From the NCBI GenBank assembly GCA_937915865.1, contig CALGIG010000109.1, forward strand, positions 1-12,986: DNA of 12,986 nucleotides, in the 5' to 3' direction. Within the stretch, counting starts at the first letter, position 1; every line of letters begins with the position of its first letter. The notes below the pieces were generated by a model that worked only from the letters and a program-made list of their open reading frames with translations, made no database searches and had not been told where the DNA came from. Shown here one piece after another: positions 1 to 8,263 of this stretch. A program made the position numbers and the translations under genes. This DNA comes from an uncultured Prolixibacteraceae bacterium. GTDB lineage: Bacteria; Bacteroidota; Bacteroidia; Bacteroidales; Prolixibacteraceae.

Positions 1-1
1 G

Positions 2-1570
2 AGCGGTGACGGCGGGAATGTATGGGCCAAGGTCAGCGATCCGTCGCATGGCGCATTAAGCTTCAACAGTGACGGCAGCTTCACGTACACCCCGACCGCC
101 AATTACAACGGTACGGACAGCTTTGACTATACGATCACCGATGCCGACGGCGATGTGAGTACGGCCACGGTAACGATCACGATCAGTTCGGTGAATGATG
201 TACCGGTAGCAGTCAGCGACAATGTAACGACCAGTGAAGATACAGCAGTCAGTGGAGATGTTTCTGTAAATGATACACTCAGCGGTGATGGTGGCAACGC
301 CTGGAGCGTGGTAACTGCTCCTTTACATGGTACTTTAGACATGACAGCTTTGGGTGGATATACTTATACACCTACAACAGGTTGGTATGGAACGGAGACA
401 ATTACTTATAGAATATGTGATTCTGATGGTGATTGTTCAATGGCAACACTTGTGATTACAGTTGTACAAGCTAACGTGCCTCCTGTAATTTATGTTACAC
501 CAGTTTCAACAATGGAAGATACACCTGTAAGTGGTACTGTTTCTGCGACTGACGCAAATGGTGATGCCCTCACATTCAGTAAGGTTAGTGACCCATCTCA
601 TGGTACTGTTTCTGTTGATAGCGACGGACATTTTATTTATACTCCGGTTACGAATTATAACGGCCCTGATAGTTTTGTTGTATCAGTAAATGATGGTCAT
701 GGAGGAACAGCAACAGGTACCGTATTCGTTACAGTAATTCCAGTAAATGATATTCCTGTCGCTTATGATGATACAAAAACAATACTTGAGGACACTCAGT
801 TAAGCAGTAATATTGTTGCCTTTGACGGAGATGGAGATGTATTAACGTTCACTAAAGTTAGTGATCCCATTCATGGCACTGTAACTGTAGACAGTAATGG
901 AAATTATACATATATTCCAGATAAAGATTATTACGGCTGGGATACATTTACAGTTGTTGTAAGCGATGGGCATGGAGGCACTGCCACTTCTGTAATTACA
1001 ATTCTTATAAATCCGGTGAATGATCCGCCTGTTGCTCACGATGATGCCAAAGTTACACCGGAAAATACCCCGGTAAGTGGTACTGTAACTGCTACTGATG
1101 TTGATGGTGATGTACTGACCTTTATAAAAGGAATTGATCCGGCAAATGGTACAGTAACAGTTGATGCTAATGGTCATTATACCTATTCTCCCGCAACTAA
1201 TTATGTTGGTACAGATAAATTTACAATAAGTGTTATTGATGGAAATGGTGGCTTTGTTACTGTAACAATATCAATTACTGTAACTCCGGTTAACCATAAT
1301 CCGATAGCTGTTGATGATAACGTATCAACAATGAAAGGTGTTCCGGTTAATGGAGATGTGAAAACTAATGATACATTGAGTGATGATGGAGGTAATGTAT
1401 TTAGTTTAGTTACTAATCCGGCAAATGGTTCTGTTACATTAACCAATAACGGTTTGTTTACTTATACGCCAAATGTCGATTATACCGGAACTGATATGTT
1501 TATATACCGTTTATGCGATATAAATGGCGATTGTTCAACAGCAACAGTTACAATATCGGTAATTGATGTA
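2..1570 (+). repeat. Tandem cadherin/Ig-like (Big_9-type) repeats within the adhesin
   Basis: Six consecutive copies of about 270-276 bases, the first cut by the window edge. Approximate unit starts are 206, 479, 755, 1028 and 1301. Two flavours alternate. One carries SGDGGN--W near its middle and a DxDGD loop near its end (units 1, 2 and 6, and the isolated unit at about 3047-3316). The other carries DGDxLTF and DGHGG/DGNGG (units 3-5). DNA identity between units is modest although the protein motifs are conserved, so most of these are old duplications. Confidence 0.85.
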
Positions 1571-3586
1571 AGTATAGCCCTTATAAAAACGTCGACAATC
1601 GTTGATACCAATACGGATGGAATTAAGGGTAATGTTGGCGATCAAATAAAATATTCATTTACAATTACCAACACTGGTACAGTAACCTTGACCAATATTT
1701 TGGTGACTGATCCGAAAGTGACTGTTATTGGCGGCCCAATTACTTTGGCTGCCGGGGCAGTTGATAATACTTCATTCTTTGCAACTTATACCATTACAAC
1801 CACCGATATTCAAAATGGTAGTGTAACAAATCAGGCTAAAGTTGAAGGAAAGGACATCAATGGAAAGATTGCTACAGATTTGTCGGATGAAAAGAGTAAT
1901 AAAGATAATAATCCGACAGTTACACCTGTGGCTGGTGGGGCAATTGCAATTATAAAAACAGCTGATTTGATAGATACCAATGGCGATGGAATAAAGGGCA
2001 ATGCAGGCGATGAAATAAAATATTCGTTTACAATTACCAACACTGGTACAGTAACCTTAACCAATGTAGTTATTAGTGATCCAAAAGTTGCTGTTGCAGG
2101 TACTCCAATTACTTTGGTTTCAGGAGCAGTTGATAGAACCACATTCTCGGCTACTTATACCATTACAACAATTGATATTCAAAATGGCAGTGTAACCAAC
2201 CAGGCGTTAGCCAAAGGGACCGATCCGCTTGGAAACATTGTTTCCGACCTGTCAGATTCGTCAGATAATACAGGAAATAATCCTACAATTACCCCAGTTG
2301 CAGGTGGAGCTCTGGCAATTATTAAGACTGATACTATAATTGATGCAAATGGCGATGGTTTTATAGGAAATACCGGCGATCAGATCAAATACTCTTTCAC
2401 TGTATCAAATATTGGTACTGCTACATTGACTAATGTAATAGTAACTGATCCAAAGGTTACTGTTTCTGGCGGTCCGATTACATTATACGTGGGGCAGGTC
2501 GACAATACAACATTTAATGCTATTTATACTATTACTTCAGATGATATACTGGTTGGGAGTGTGACTAATCAGGCCAAGGTTGAAGGAACTGATATAATTG
2601 GAAATAAAGTGAGCGATTTGTCAGATAGTTCAAGTAATACATCAAATAATCCGACAGTTACACCTTTGGCTAGCGGATCAATTGCATTGATAAAAACAGC
2701 AACAGTAATTGATGCAAATGGCGATGGAATAAAAGGTAATGTTGGTGATAAAATTAATTATATTTTCATTATTACTAATACAGGGAAAGTTCGCTTAACC
2801 AATGTTGTTGTTACCGATCCTAAGGTTACTGTAACCGGGTCACCAATTAGTTTGGAGGCCGGAGCTGTTGATAAAACCTCGTTTACTGCTGAATACACCA
2901 TTACTTCTGCTGATTTGGTTGCAGGAAGTGTTATTAACCAGGCAAGAGTTGACGGAGTTGATTTGCTAGGCAATAAAGTGTCGGACTTATCTGATGACAA
3001 TAGTAATACAGAAAACGATCCTACAGTGACCGATGTAAATGATGTTCCGGTAGCTGTTAACGATGAAATAGAATTACCTCTTGATCAAATTTTGAATGGT
3101 TATGTTGGAGATAACGATAAACTTAGTCAGGATGGTGGTAACACATGGTCGTTGGTTAAACAACCTGATAAAGGAACGTTGATGTTTAATCCGGATGGTA
3201 GTTACATCTATACTCCACTTCCCGACTTTAGCGGGAACGATTCGTTCACCTATAAACTTTGTGATGCCGATGGCGATTGTTCGGAAGCTACAGTTACAAT
3301 TGTAGTTGAAGATATTGTTCCTGATCAGGTATTTACTCCAAATAGCGATGGACAGAATGATACTTATTTTATCAAGGGAATAGATCGTTACCCAAGTAAC
3401 AAAGTAACCATACTCAATCGATGGGGAAATATTGTTTATGAAAAAGCTGGCTATCTAAATGAGTGGGACGGATATTCAAATGTAAGGAAAGTTGGTAAGG
3501 AGCCATTACCAGTTGGAACCTACTACTATTTGATTCAATATGGTAATAACAGGCACAAAGCTGGTTTTGTATATCTCGAAAGATAA
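2..3586 (+). CDS. Giant repeat adhesin with T9SS type-B sorting domain (5'-truncated)
   Basis: The frame is open through the left edge of the window, so only the last 1194 residues are seen and the true start lies upstream. Numbering from base 2, the fragment has: a partial cadherin/Ig-like repeat (about 1-68); five further ~91-residue repeats of the Big_9/VCBS/cadherin-like type (about 69-523), with recurring VND-PVA-DD, G-V--NDT, HGT, F-YTP, Y-G-D-F and DG-GG/DGDCS signatures; four exact-length 123-residue DUF11 repeats (524-1015); one more Ig-like repeat (about 1016-1105); and a C-terminal domain (1106-1194) starting VPDQVFTPNSDGQND. That last domain is the gliding-motility-associated type-B signal of T9SS cargo. 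Family knowledge: such proteins are cell-surface adhesins, SprB being the best-known example. Aspartate-rich DxDGD and DxNxDG loops suggest calcium binding. It is followed closely by a SprF-like gene, as expected. The ligand is unknown. The first ~200 bases are much GC-richer than the rest. Confidence 0.93.
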   Translation, partial: SGDGGNVWAKVSDPSHGALSFNSDGSFTYTPTANYNGTDSFDYTITDADGDVSTATVTITISSVNDVPVAVSDNVTTSEDTAVSGDVSVNDTLSGDGGNAWSVVTAPLHGTLDMTALGGYTYTPTTGWYGTETITYRICDSDGDCSMATLVITVVQANVPPVIYVTPVSTMEDTPVSGTVSATDANGDALTFSKVSDPSHGTVSVDSDGHFIYTPVTNYNGPDSFVVSVNDGHGGTATGTVFVTVIPVNDIPVAYDDTKTILEDTQLSSNIVAFDGDGDVLTFTKVSDPIHGTVTVDSNGNYTYIPDKDYYGWDTFTVVVSDGHGGTATSVITILINPVNDPPVAHDDAKVTPENTPVSGTVTATDVDGDVLTFIKGIDPANGTVTVDANGHYTYSPATNYVGTDKFTISVIDGNGGFVTVTISITVTPVNHNPIAVDDNVSTMKGVPVNGDVKTNDTLSDDGGNVFSLVTNPANGSVTLTNNGLFTYTPNVDYTGTDMFIYRLCDINGDCSTATVTISVIDVSIALIKTSTIVDTNTDGIKGNVGDQIKYSFTITNTGTVTLTNILVTDPKVTVIGGPITLAAGAVDNTSFFATYTITTTDIQNGSVTNQAKVEGKDINGKIATDLSDEKSNKDNNPTVTPVAGGAIAIIKTADLIDTNGDGIKGNAGDEIKYSFTITNTGTVTLTNVVISDPKVAVAGTPITLVSGAVDRTTFSATYTITTIDIQNGSVTNQALAKGTDPLGNIVSDLSDSSDNTGNNPTITPVAGGALAIIKTDTIIDANGDGFIGNTGDQIKYSFTVSNIGTATLTNVIVTDPKVTVSGGPITLYVGQVDNTTFNAIYTITSDDILVGSVTNQAKVEGTDIIGNKVSDLSDSSSNTSNNPTVTPLASGSIALIKTATVIDANGDGIKGNVGDKINYIFIITNTGKVRLTNVVVTDPKVTVTGSPISLEAGAVDKTSFTAEYTITSADLVAGSVINQARVDGVDLLGNKVSDLSDDNSNTENDPTVTDVNDVPVAVNDEIELPLDQILNGYVGDNDKLSQDGGNTWSLVKQPDKGTLMFNPDGSYIYTPLPDFSGNDSFTYKLCDADGDCSEATVTIVVEDIVPDQVFTPNSDGQNDTYFIKGIDRYPSNKVTILNRWGNIVYEKAGYLNEWDGYSNVRKVGKEPLPVGTYYYLIQYGNNRHKAGFVYLER
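1571..3046 (+). repeat. Four 369-bp DUF11 repeats within the adhesin
   Basis: Units start at 1571, 1940, 2309 and 2678, exactly 369 bases (123 codons) apart. Each begins [SA]IA[LI]IKT, continues D-N-DG--GN-GD-I-Y-F and TNTG---LTN---DPKV, and ends with NNPTVTP or a close variant. This is the DUF11 (conserved repeat) family found in bacterial surface proteins as stalk-forming Ig-like modules. Units 1 and 2 share identical DNA runs of more than 20 bases (around 1660 and 2029), so that pair looks more recently duplicated than the others. Confidence 0.85.
3317..3583 (+). other. Type-B T9SS C-terminal sorting domain (gliding motility-associated CTD)
   Basis: The last 89 residues of the adhesin show the type-B CTD pattern: VFTPNSDGQND at the start, a central V-ILNRWGN-VYE, then W-G, LPVGTYYY and a final K-GFVYLER. 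In Flavobacterium this domain class targets proteins such as SprB for T9SS export and requires a SprF-like partner. A PorP/SprF homologue follows directly, which supports the assignment. Confidence 0.9.
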
Positions 3587-3591
3587 AGGAA

Positions 3592-4557
3592 ATGTTTAAT
3601 AAATATTCAGAGCGGATGTCGATTTATAAGTATGCAAGAGGAACGAAAATTAGTTTAATCATTTTCTTCCTTATGGGCATTTGTGTAACTGTATCAGCAC
3701 AGCAAGACCCTATGTTTACCCAATACATGCATAATCCGGTTTCAATAAATCCGGCTTATGCCGGGAGTAGGGGAACCTTAAATATTGTTGGTATGCATCG
3801 TCAGCAATGGGTAGGTATAGATGGTGCGCCCAAAACATTGGCTTTATCGATCAATAGTCCATTCATTAAATATAATGTTGGTATAGGTTTCACTTTACTT
3901 TACGATCAATTGGGACCTACAAAACAAACCGGTTTATTTGGAGATTATTCCTATCATTTGAAGATAAAGAATAAGACAAAGCTGGCTTTAGGGCTGAAAG
4001 GTGGAATTAGTATTATTGAGAAAGATTTAAATAACCTGATTCATTATAATGAAGATGATTATCTGGCCATGAATGGATACCAGAAATTGTATCTTCCAAA
4101 TTTTGGTCTTGGCACTTATCTTTATTCCGACAGGTATTATTTAGGCCTTTCAATTCCAAAATTACTTCAAAATAGCCTTTCCGACAATTCAAATACACTG
4201 GTTAGCAAAGAAAAGAGACATTATTTTGTTACAGGAGGAGTTGTTTTTGATATGACTGAGAATATTAAGTTTAAACCATCAACTACTCTCAGAATTGTAA
4301 AAGGGTCACCGGTTTCAACCGAGCTCTCGTTAGCTGTTTTATTACAAGAGCGGTTATGGTTTGGCGCTATGTATCGTTTGGGCGATGCCCTTGGTGCATT
4401 GGTTAAAATTGATCTTAGCAAGGAACTTAGCATTGGTTATTCGTACGATTATACCTTATCGAAACTTGGGGTTTATAGCCAGGGGACGCACGAAATATAT
4501 ATAAGTTTTGATTTTGTTAGAAAAGGCCGAAAAATCCTTTCGCCCCGGTATTTTTAA
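3592..4557 (+). CDS. PorP/SprF family outer-membrane protein
   Basis: A 321-residue protein of the PorP/SprF family. A signal peptide with hydrophobic core SLIIFFLMGICVTV is cleaved after about residue 36 (VSA|QQDP). The mature start QQDPMFTQYMHNPVSINPAY is the family hallmark, followed by GS-GT and RQQWVGIDGAPKT. The rest has alternating amphipathic strands and ends in phenylalanine (SPRYF), as expected of an outer-membrane beta-barrel. Family knowledge: SprF is needed for export or attachment of the type-B cargo SprB, and paralogues usually sit beside their own cargo. Here the cargo gene ends five bases upstream, with AAAGGA between the stop and the ATG, so the two are very likely cotranscribed. 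An ATG at 3616 is an alternative start that keeps the signal peptide. Length is typical for the family. Confidence 0.93.
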   Translation: MFNKYSERMSIYKYARGTKISLIIFFLMGICVTVSAQQDPMFTQYMHNPVSINPAYAGSRGTLNIVGMHRQQWVGIDGAPKTLALSINSPFIKYNVGIGFTLLYDQLGPTKQTGLFGDYSYHLKIKNKTKLALGLKGGISIIEKDLNNLIHYNEDDYLAMNGYQKLYLPNFGLGTYLYSDRYYLGLSIPKLLQNSLSDNSNTLVSKEKRHYFVTGGVVFDMTENIKFKPSTTLRIVKGSPVSTELSLAVLLQERLWFGAMYRLGDALGALVKIDLSKELSIGYSYDYTLSKLGVYSQGTHEIYISFDFVRKGRKILSPRYF

Positions 4558-4579
4558 ATCTGTAATTAAACTAGTAATT

Positions 4580-6844
4580 ATGAATTGTTTGTATTTCATT
4601 CAGAAAGGTCTGTTGCAGATACTCTTTAGGAACATTGGAAGTAAGATCATTTTTTCAGCCATACTTCTTTCTGTATTATTTGTGATTCCAGATAGTACTT
4701 ATGCTCAAACACCGGTAGTTCGTCGTGCTAACGATTACTACAATAATATGGCCTATAGCAGGGCTGCCGAAATTTTTGAACGATTGCATGTTGAAAACGG
4801 CAGTAATCCAGAATATATTCAAAAACTGGCATATTGTTATAATAAAATGCTGAATTATAAAAAGGCGCTTCATTATTACGATTTACTGGTTAAAACTGAA
4901 ATTAGTAAGGCGTCCGACTATTACGATTATGCTCAATTATTGCTTAATGTAGGAAAGGCGTCTGAATCGAAAGAATGGCTTAAAAAGTATTTAGCCAAAG
5001 AACCCGGAGATGTTAAGGCCAAAGCCCAGTTGGATGATATTGAAAAAGGAAATTATTCGAAAATTTTAGGAGCCGACGTTACTATTAAAGATGTGCCTGG
5101 AAATACCCGGTTTATAGATATGAGCGCTACTTTCTATAAAGATCAGGTTGTCTATTCATCAGCGCGAGACAGTTTTGCTGTGGTTAAAACAATTTACGCA
5201 TGGAACGATCAACCATTTCTTGATCTTTATATTTCGAAACCTGGGTCGGAACCTGCAGATACCGACGAAAAAACCGTATTTAAATTGGTAAATAGCAAAT
5301 TTCATGAAGGCCCGGTTTGCTTTACATCCGATTTTAATACGATGTATTTTACCCGTAATAGCTATACCAAGGGACATCTTTTTTCCTCTATGCCTCAAGG
5401 GGTTAACAACCTTAAAATATTTGTTGCCGACATGGTTGAAAACGAATGGGGTAAAATTAGGGAATTCCCTTACAACAGTAATAAGTATTCGGTTGGTCAT
5501 CCTGCATTATCGCCTGATAATAAAACTTTATATTTTGTATCAGATATGCCCGGTGGATTTGGTGGAACCGACATCTATAAATCACAATGGGTAAATGGTA
5601 ATTGGGGAAAACCGGAAAATCTTGGACCTACAATTAATACGAACGGGAAAGAAATGTTTCCTTATGTCGATAAAAATGGTGTCCTGTATTTTTCGTCTAA
5701 TGGTCATTCTGGTTATGGCGGGCTTGATATTTATGCAGCAGAACCCATGGGCTCTGATGGATATAAAATAATAAATGTTGGCGAACCTTTAAATTCGTCG
5801 TATGATGACTTTGGACTTGTTTTCGATCCCGAAAAATTATCCGGATATTTCACTTCTAACCGACCTGGCGGAAAAGGCGATGATGATAATTATTCGTTCA
5901 GGATCAATAAAATAGAACTCAGGGTTAATACGCTTGAAAAGGCAACAAACCGTATTCTTCCCGGAACACAGGTTAAACTGGTCAATTCAAAAGGAAAAGT
6001 ACTGGACACTCGGATTGCAGATAAAAAAGGTATTGTAAATTTCTCGGTTGAACTGGGCGAAAATTATCAAATACTAGCCGATAAAAATAGTTTCAATCCC
6101 GAACAGAAAGCTATTGTAATAAAGGGATCGTTATTTGACTTTGTGCAAAATGAAGAAATATACCTTAAGCAAAATGCTTCTTATCTGACAATTGAAGTCA
6201 TTGATAAAGAAACCGGACTAATAATTCCCAATGCGTTGGTTGATGTTGATCAGGGTAAATTTAATGAAACAGATTTTGAAGACAACAATGGGATTGTAAG
6301 GATGAAGCTTAAGCCTGAAACCGATTATTCGTTCTTTGTTTCAGCTGAAGGTTATTTCGACAGAACTGAAAAGTTTTCTTCAAAGGGAATGGGCTTGGAA
6401 GACTATACGTTAACTGTTGAACTTGAAAAAATTACGGCTGGAAAGCAGTTTGTTCTTGAAGATTTGTATTACGACCTGAATAAATACAATATCAGACCTG
6501 ATGCGGCTCTTGTCCTTGATAAGCTGGTAAAAATATTAGTTGACAATCCTTCAATTAAAATTGAAGTTGGATCGCATACCGATAGCAGGGCTCCGGCTGA
6601 TTATAATTTATGGCTTTCTCAAAAACGTTCTGAATCGGTTGTTGATTACCTGGTTAGTAAAGGAATTGATAGAACCCGATTGGTTCCAAAGGGATATGGT
6701 GAGTCGCAGTTAGTAAACAAATGTGCTGATGGTGTTCCCTGTTCCGAACTGGAACATCAGGCTAACCGTCGTACGGTTGTTGAAATTCTCAATGATGATG
6801 TACGTAAAGGAAAACGTGGCTCGAAGAATATTTACTATTTCTAG
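4580..6844 (+). CDS. PorE-like OmpA family protein (TPR, beta-propeller, CRD, OmpA_C)
   Basis: I chose the ATG at 4580 (754 residues), 22 bases after the barrel gene. A longer TTG-initiated reading from 4508 would overlap that gene and add a poor leader. A signal peptide runs to about residue 42 (STYA|QTP). It has no lipobox cysteine, unlike the lipoprotein PorE of Porphyromonas. Domains in order: TPR-like helices (about 46-155); PD40/WD40-like beta-propeller (about 176-441) with blades such as HPALSPDNKTLYF and GGFGGTDIY; two carboxypeptidase-regulatory-like folds (about 444-616); and OmpA_C (about 621-741). In OmpA_C, HTDSR with Asp668 and QANRR (Arg730/731) match the residues that bind diaminopimelate in peptidoglycan. 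Proteins of this architecture pair with PorP/SprF barrels in the T9SS. The likely role is to anchor the SprF-adhesin complex to the cell wall. Confidence 0.9.
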   Translation: MNCLYFIQKGLLQILFRNIGSKIIFSAILLSVLFVIPDSTYAQTPVVRRANDYYNNMAYSRAAEIFERLHVENGSNPEYIQKLAYCYNKMLNYKKALHYYDLLVKTEISKASDYYDYAQLLLNVGKASESKEWLKKYLAKEPGDVKAKAQLDDIEKGNYSKILGADVTIKDVPGNTRFIDMSATFYKDQVVYSSARDSFAVVKTIYAWNDQPFLDLYISKPGSEPADTDEKTVFKLVNSKFHEGPVCFTSDFNTMYFTRNSYTKGHLFSSMPQGVNNLKIFVADMVENEWGKIREFPYNSNKYSVGHPALSPDNKTLYFVSDMPGGFGGTDIYKSQWVNGNWGKPENLGPTINTNGKEMFPYVDKNGVLYFSSNGHSGYGGLDIYAAEPMGSDGYKIINVGEPLNSSYDDFGLVFDPEKLSGYFTSNRPGGKGDDDNYSFRINKIELRVNTLEKATNRILPGTQVKLVNSKGKVLDTRIADKKGIVNFSVELGENYQILADKNSFNPEQKAIVIKGSLFDFVQNEEIYLKQNASYLTIEVIDKETGLIIPNALVDVDQGKFNETDFEDNNGIVRMKLKPETDYSFFVSAEGYFDRTEKFSSKGMGLEDYTLTVELEKITAGKQFVLEDLYYDLNKYNIRPDAALVLDKLVKILVDNPSIKIEVGSHTDSRAPADYNLWLSQKRSESVVDYLVSKGIDRTRLVPKGYGESQLVNKCADGVPCSELEHQANRRTVVEILNDDVRKGKRGSKNIYYF

Positions 6845-6916
6845 CACCAGATTTTTGGAGCAGGGTTACAAACTTATATTTGCGGGGTAGAGTTAATTTA
6901 TATGGTGCTGCGCAAT

Positions 6917-6946
6917 AAAAAATCCCGGAATATTCCGGGATTTTTT
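6917..6946. terminator. Bidirectional terminator between convergent units
   Basis: A perfect 30-base palindrome, AAAAAATCCCGGAAT followed directly by its reverse complement. The GC-rich stem is flanked by A-run and T-run, so it can act as a Rho-independent terminator on both strands. It lies between the stop of the OmpA-like gene (6844) and the stop of the opposing DUF1015 gene (7001), which fits a shared terminator. Confidence 0.85.
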
Positions 6947-6971
6947 ATAGTTGAAGGCTGCCTTCAACTAT
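6947..6971. terminator. Second hairpin adjacent to the bidirectional terminator
   Basis: An 11-base perfect stem (ATAGTTGAAGG / CCTTCAACTAT) with a CTG loop, followed on the plus strand by TTTAT. It begins one base after the larger palindrome. It may be a back-up terminator for the plus-strand unit, or the first hairpin met by transcripts from the minus strand. Confidence 0.55.
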
Positions 6972-7000
6972 TTTATATTCAGACAATCATTTTTCATTTT

Positions 7001-8251
7001 TTAATCCAGCTTGTGAATTACCAAACCTGAACGAAGTTTTGGTTCGAACCAGGTAGTTTTTGGAGGCATAATGTTGCCCGAATCGGCAATGTTTATTAGC
7101 TGTTGCATCGAAACGGGGTAAAGTGCGAATGCTACTTTCATTTCGCCATTGTCAACACGTTTTTTCAATTCGCCAAGGCCGCGGATCCCACCAACAAAAT
7201 CAATGCGGGTTGAAGTACGTAAATCAGCAATACCTAAAACCTGGTTCAAAACAAGGTTCGAAAGAATAGTAACATCCAAAACACCTATCGGGTCGTTGTC
7301 GTTATAAGTTCCCTGTTTGGCGTTAAGTTTAAACCATTTTCCTGAAAGGTACATGCTGAATTCGTGAAGTTTCGTCGGTTTGTAAATTTCAGTTCCCATT
7401 TCTTCCACCTCAAAATTTTGAGCTAGTTTTTCGATCAACTCCGTTTCTGTAAATCCATTCAAATCTTTTACAACGCGGTTGTAATCAATAATCTGTAATT
7501 GATTGTCAGGGAAATGAACTGCCATGAAGAAATTGTATTCTTCGTTACCTGTATGATTGCGGTTCTGGCTTTTCTTTTCAAGCCCAATACGCGCAGCGGC
7601 AGCAGTGCGGTGGTGTCCATCGGCAACGTATGTGTATGGTACTTTGGTTGCAAATAATTCTTCAATCATTTTATTGGTTGCCGAATCATTTATTGTCCAG
7701 AAATGATGACCAAAACCATCTTCAGCAACAAAATCATAATCGGCTGGTTGTTTTTTAACAATCGATTCAACGATGGCATCAATTTCAGGAACTGCACAAT
7801 ACGAAAAGAAAACCGGCTCGATATTGGCATTTAAATAGCGAGTCAGTATCATACGGTCTTCTTCTTTGTCCGGACGTGTCAGTTCATGCTTTTTGATGAT
7901 GCCCTGGTTGTAATCTTCGCAGGCGGCAGCTCCAACAATACCGTATTGAGTGCGTTCATTCATGGTTTGCGCATAAATGTAGAATTTGGCTTCTTCATCC
8001 TGTTTTAACCAACCATTTTCCTGAAAACTTTTAAAATTTCCAACCGATTTCAGGTAAACAGTTTCCGAATGAATGTCAGTACCTTGCGGACAGTCAATTT
8101 CTGCCCGTGTTATATGCAGAAGCGAACATTCTTTCCCTTCTGCCATTTGAGAGGCTTCGGTACTGTTCATCACGTCGTAAGGTAAACAAGCCAGGTCGCT
8201 GGCAATTTTTTGTGGTGGACGAAGTCCTTTAAATGGTTTAACTATAGCCAT
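7001..8251 (-). CDS. DUF1015 family protein of the serine gene cluster
   Basis: A 416-residue soluble protein matching DUF1015. Conserved stretches are the N-terminal KPFKGLRPP and LPYDVMN, KHE-T-PDKEEDR (121-133), VADGHHRTAAA (209-219), FVGGIRGL (352-359) and the C-terminal MPPKTTWFEPKLRSGL (395-410). The start is the ATG at 8249-8251, 12 bases after the stop of the small membrane-protein gene, so these two are probably cotranscribed. From memory, DUF1015 genes are recurrent neighbours of serC and serA in Bacteroidota, which suggests a role in serine or phosphoserine metabolism. The biochemical activity is not established. The DGHHR motif (211-215) resembles the nucleotide-binding motif of the ParB/sulfiredoxin/SerK fold, but that is inference. 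No signal peptide or membrane segment is visible. Confidence 0.88.
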   Translation of the reverse strand: MAIVKPFKGLRPPQKIASDLACLPYDVMNSTEASQMAEGKECSLLHITRAEIDCPQGTDIHSETVYLKSVGNFKSFQENGWLKQDEEAKFYIYAQTMNERTQYGIVGAAACEDYNQGIIKKHELTRPDKEEDRMILTRYLNANIEPVFFSYCAVPEIDAIVESIVKKQPADYDFVAEDGFGHHFWTINDSATNKMIEELFATKVPYTYVADGHHRTAAAARIGLEKKSQNRNHTGNEEYNFFMAVHFPDNQLQIIDYNRVVKDLNGFTETELIEKLAQNFEVEEMGTEIYKPTKLHEFSMYLSGKWFKLNAKQGTYNDNDPIGVLDVTILSNLVLNQVLGIADLRTSTRIDFVGGIRGLGELKKRVDNGEMKVAFALYPVSMQQLINIADSGNIMPPKTTWFEPKLRSGLVIHKLD

Positions 8252-8263
8252 AATTCTATTTTG

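Noticed and set aside
155..157. GTG at 155 as the adhesin start codon
   Set aside because: It lies inside a repeat unit, and the frame is open with conserved repeat sequence from base 2, so the real start is outside the window.
127..3000. Several minus-strand open frames of 70-110 codons across the adhesin
   Set aside because: They are antisense shadows of a repetitive, strongly biased coding sequence; their proteins have low complexity and no family motifs.
2..3046. The repeat arrays as CRISPR-like
   Set aside because: The units are 270-369 bases, in frame and protein-coding, with no short identical repeats and spacers.
4508..4510. TTG at 4508 as the start of the OmpA-like gene
   Set aside because: It would overlap the barrel gene by 50 bases and put 24 charged residues before a good signal peptide; the ATG at 4580 is better.
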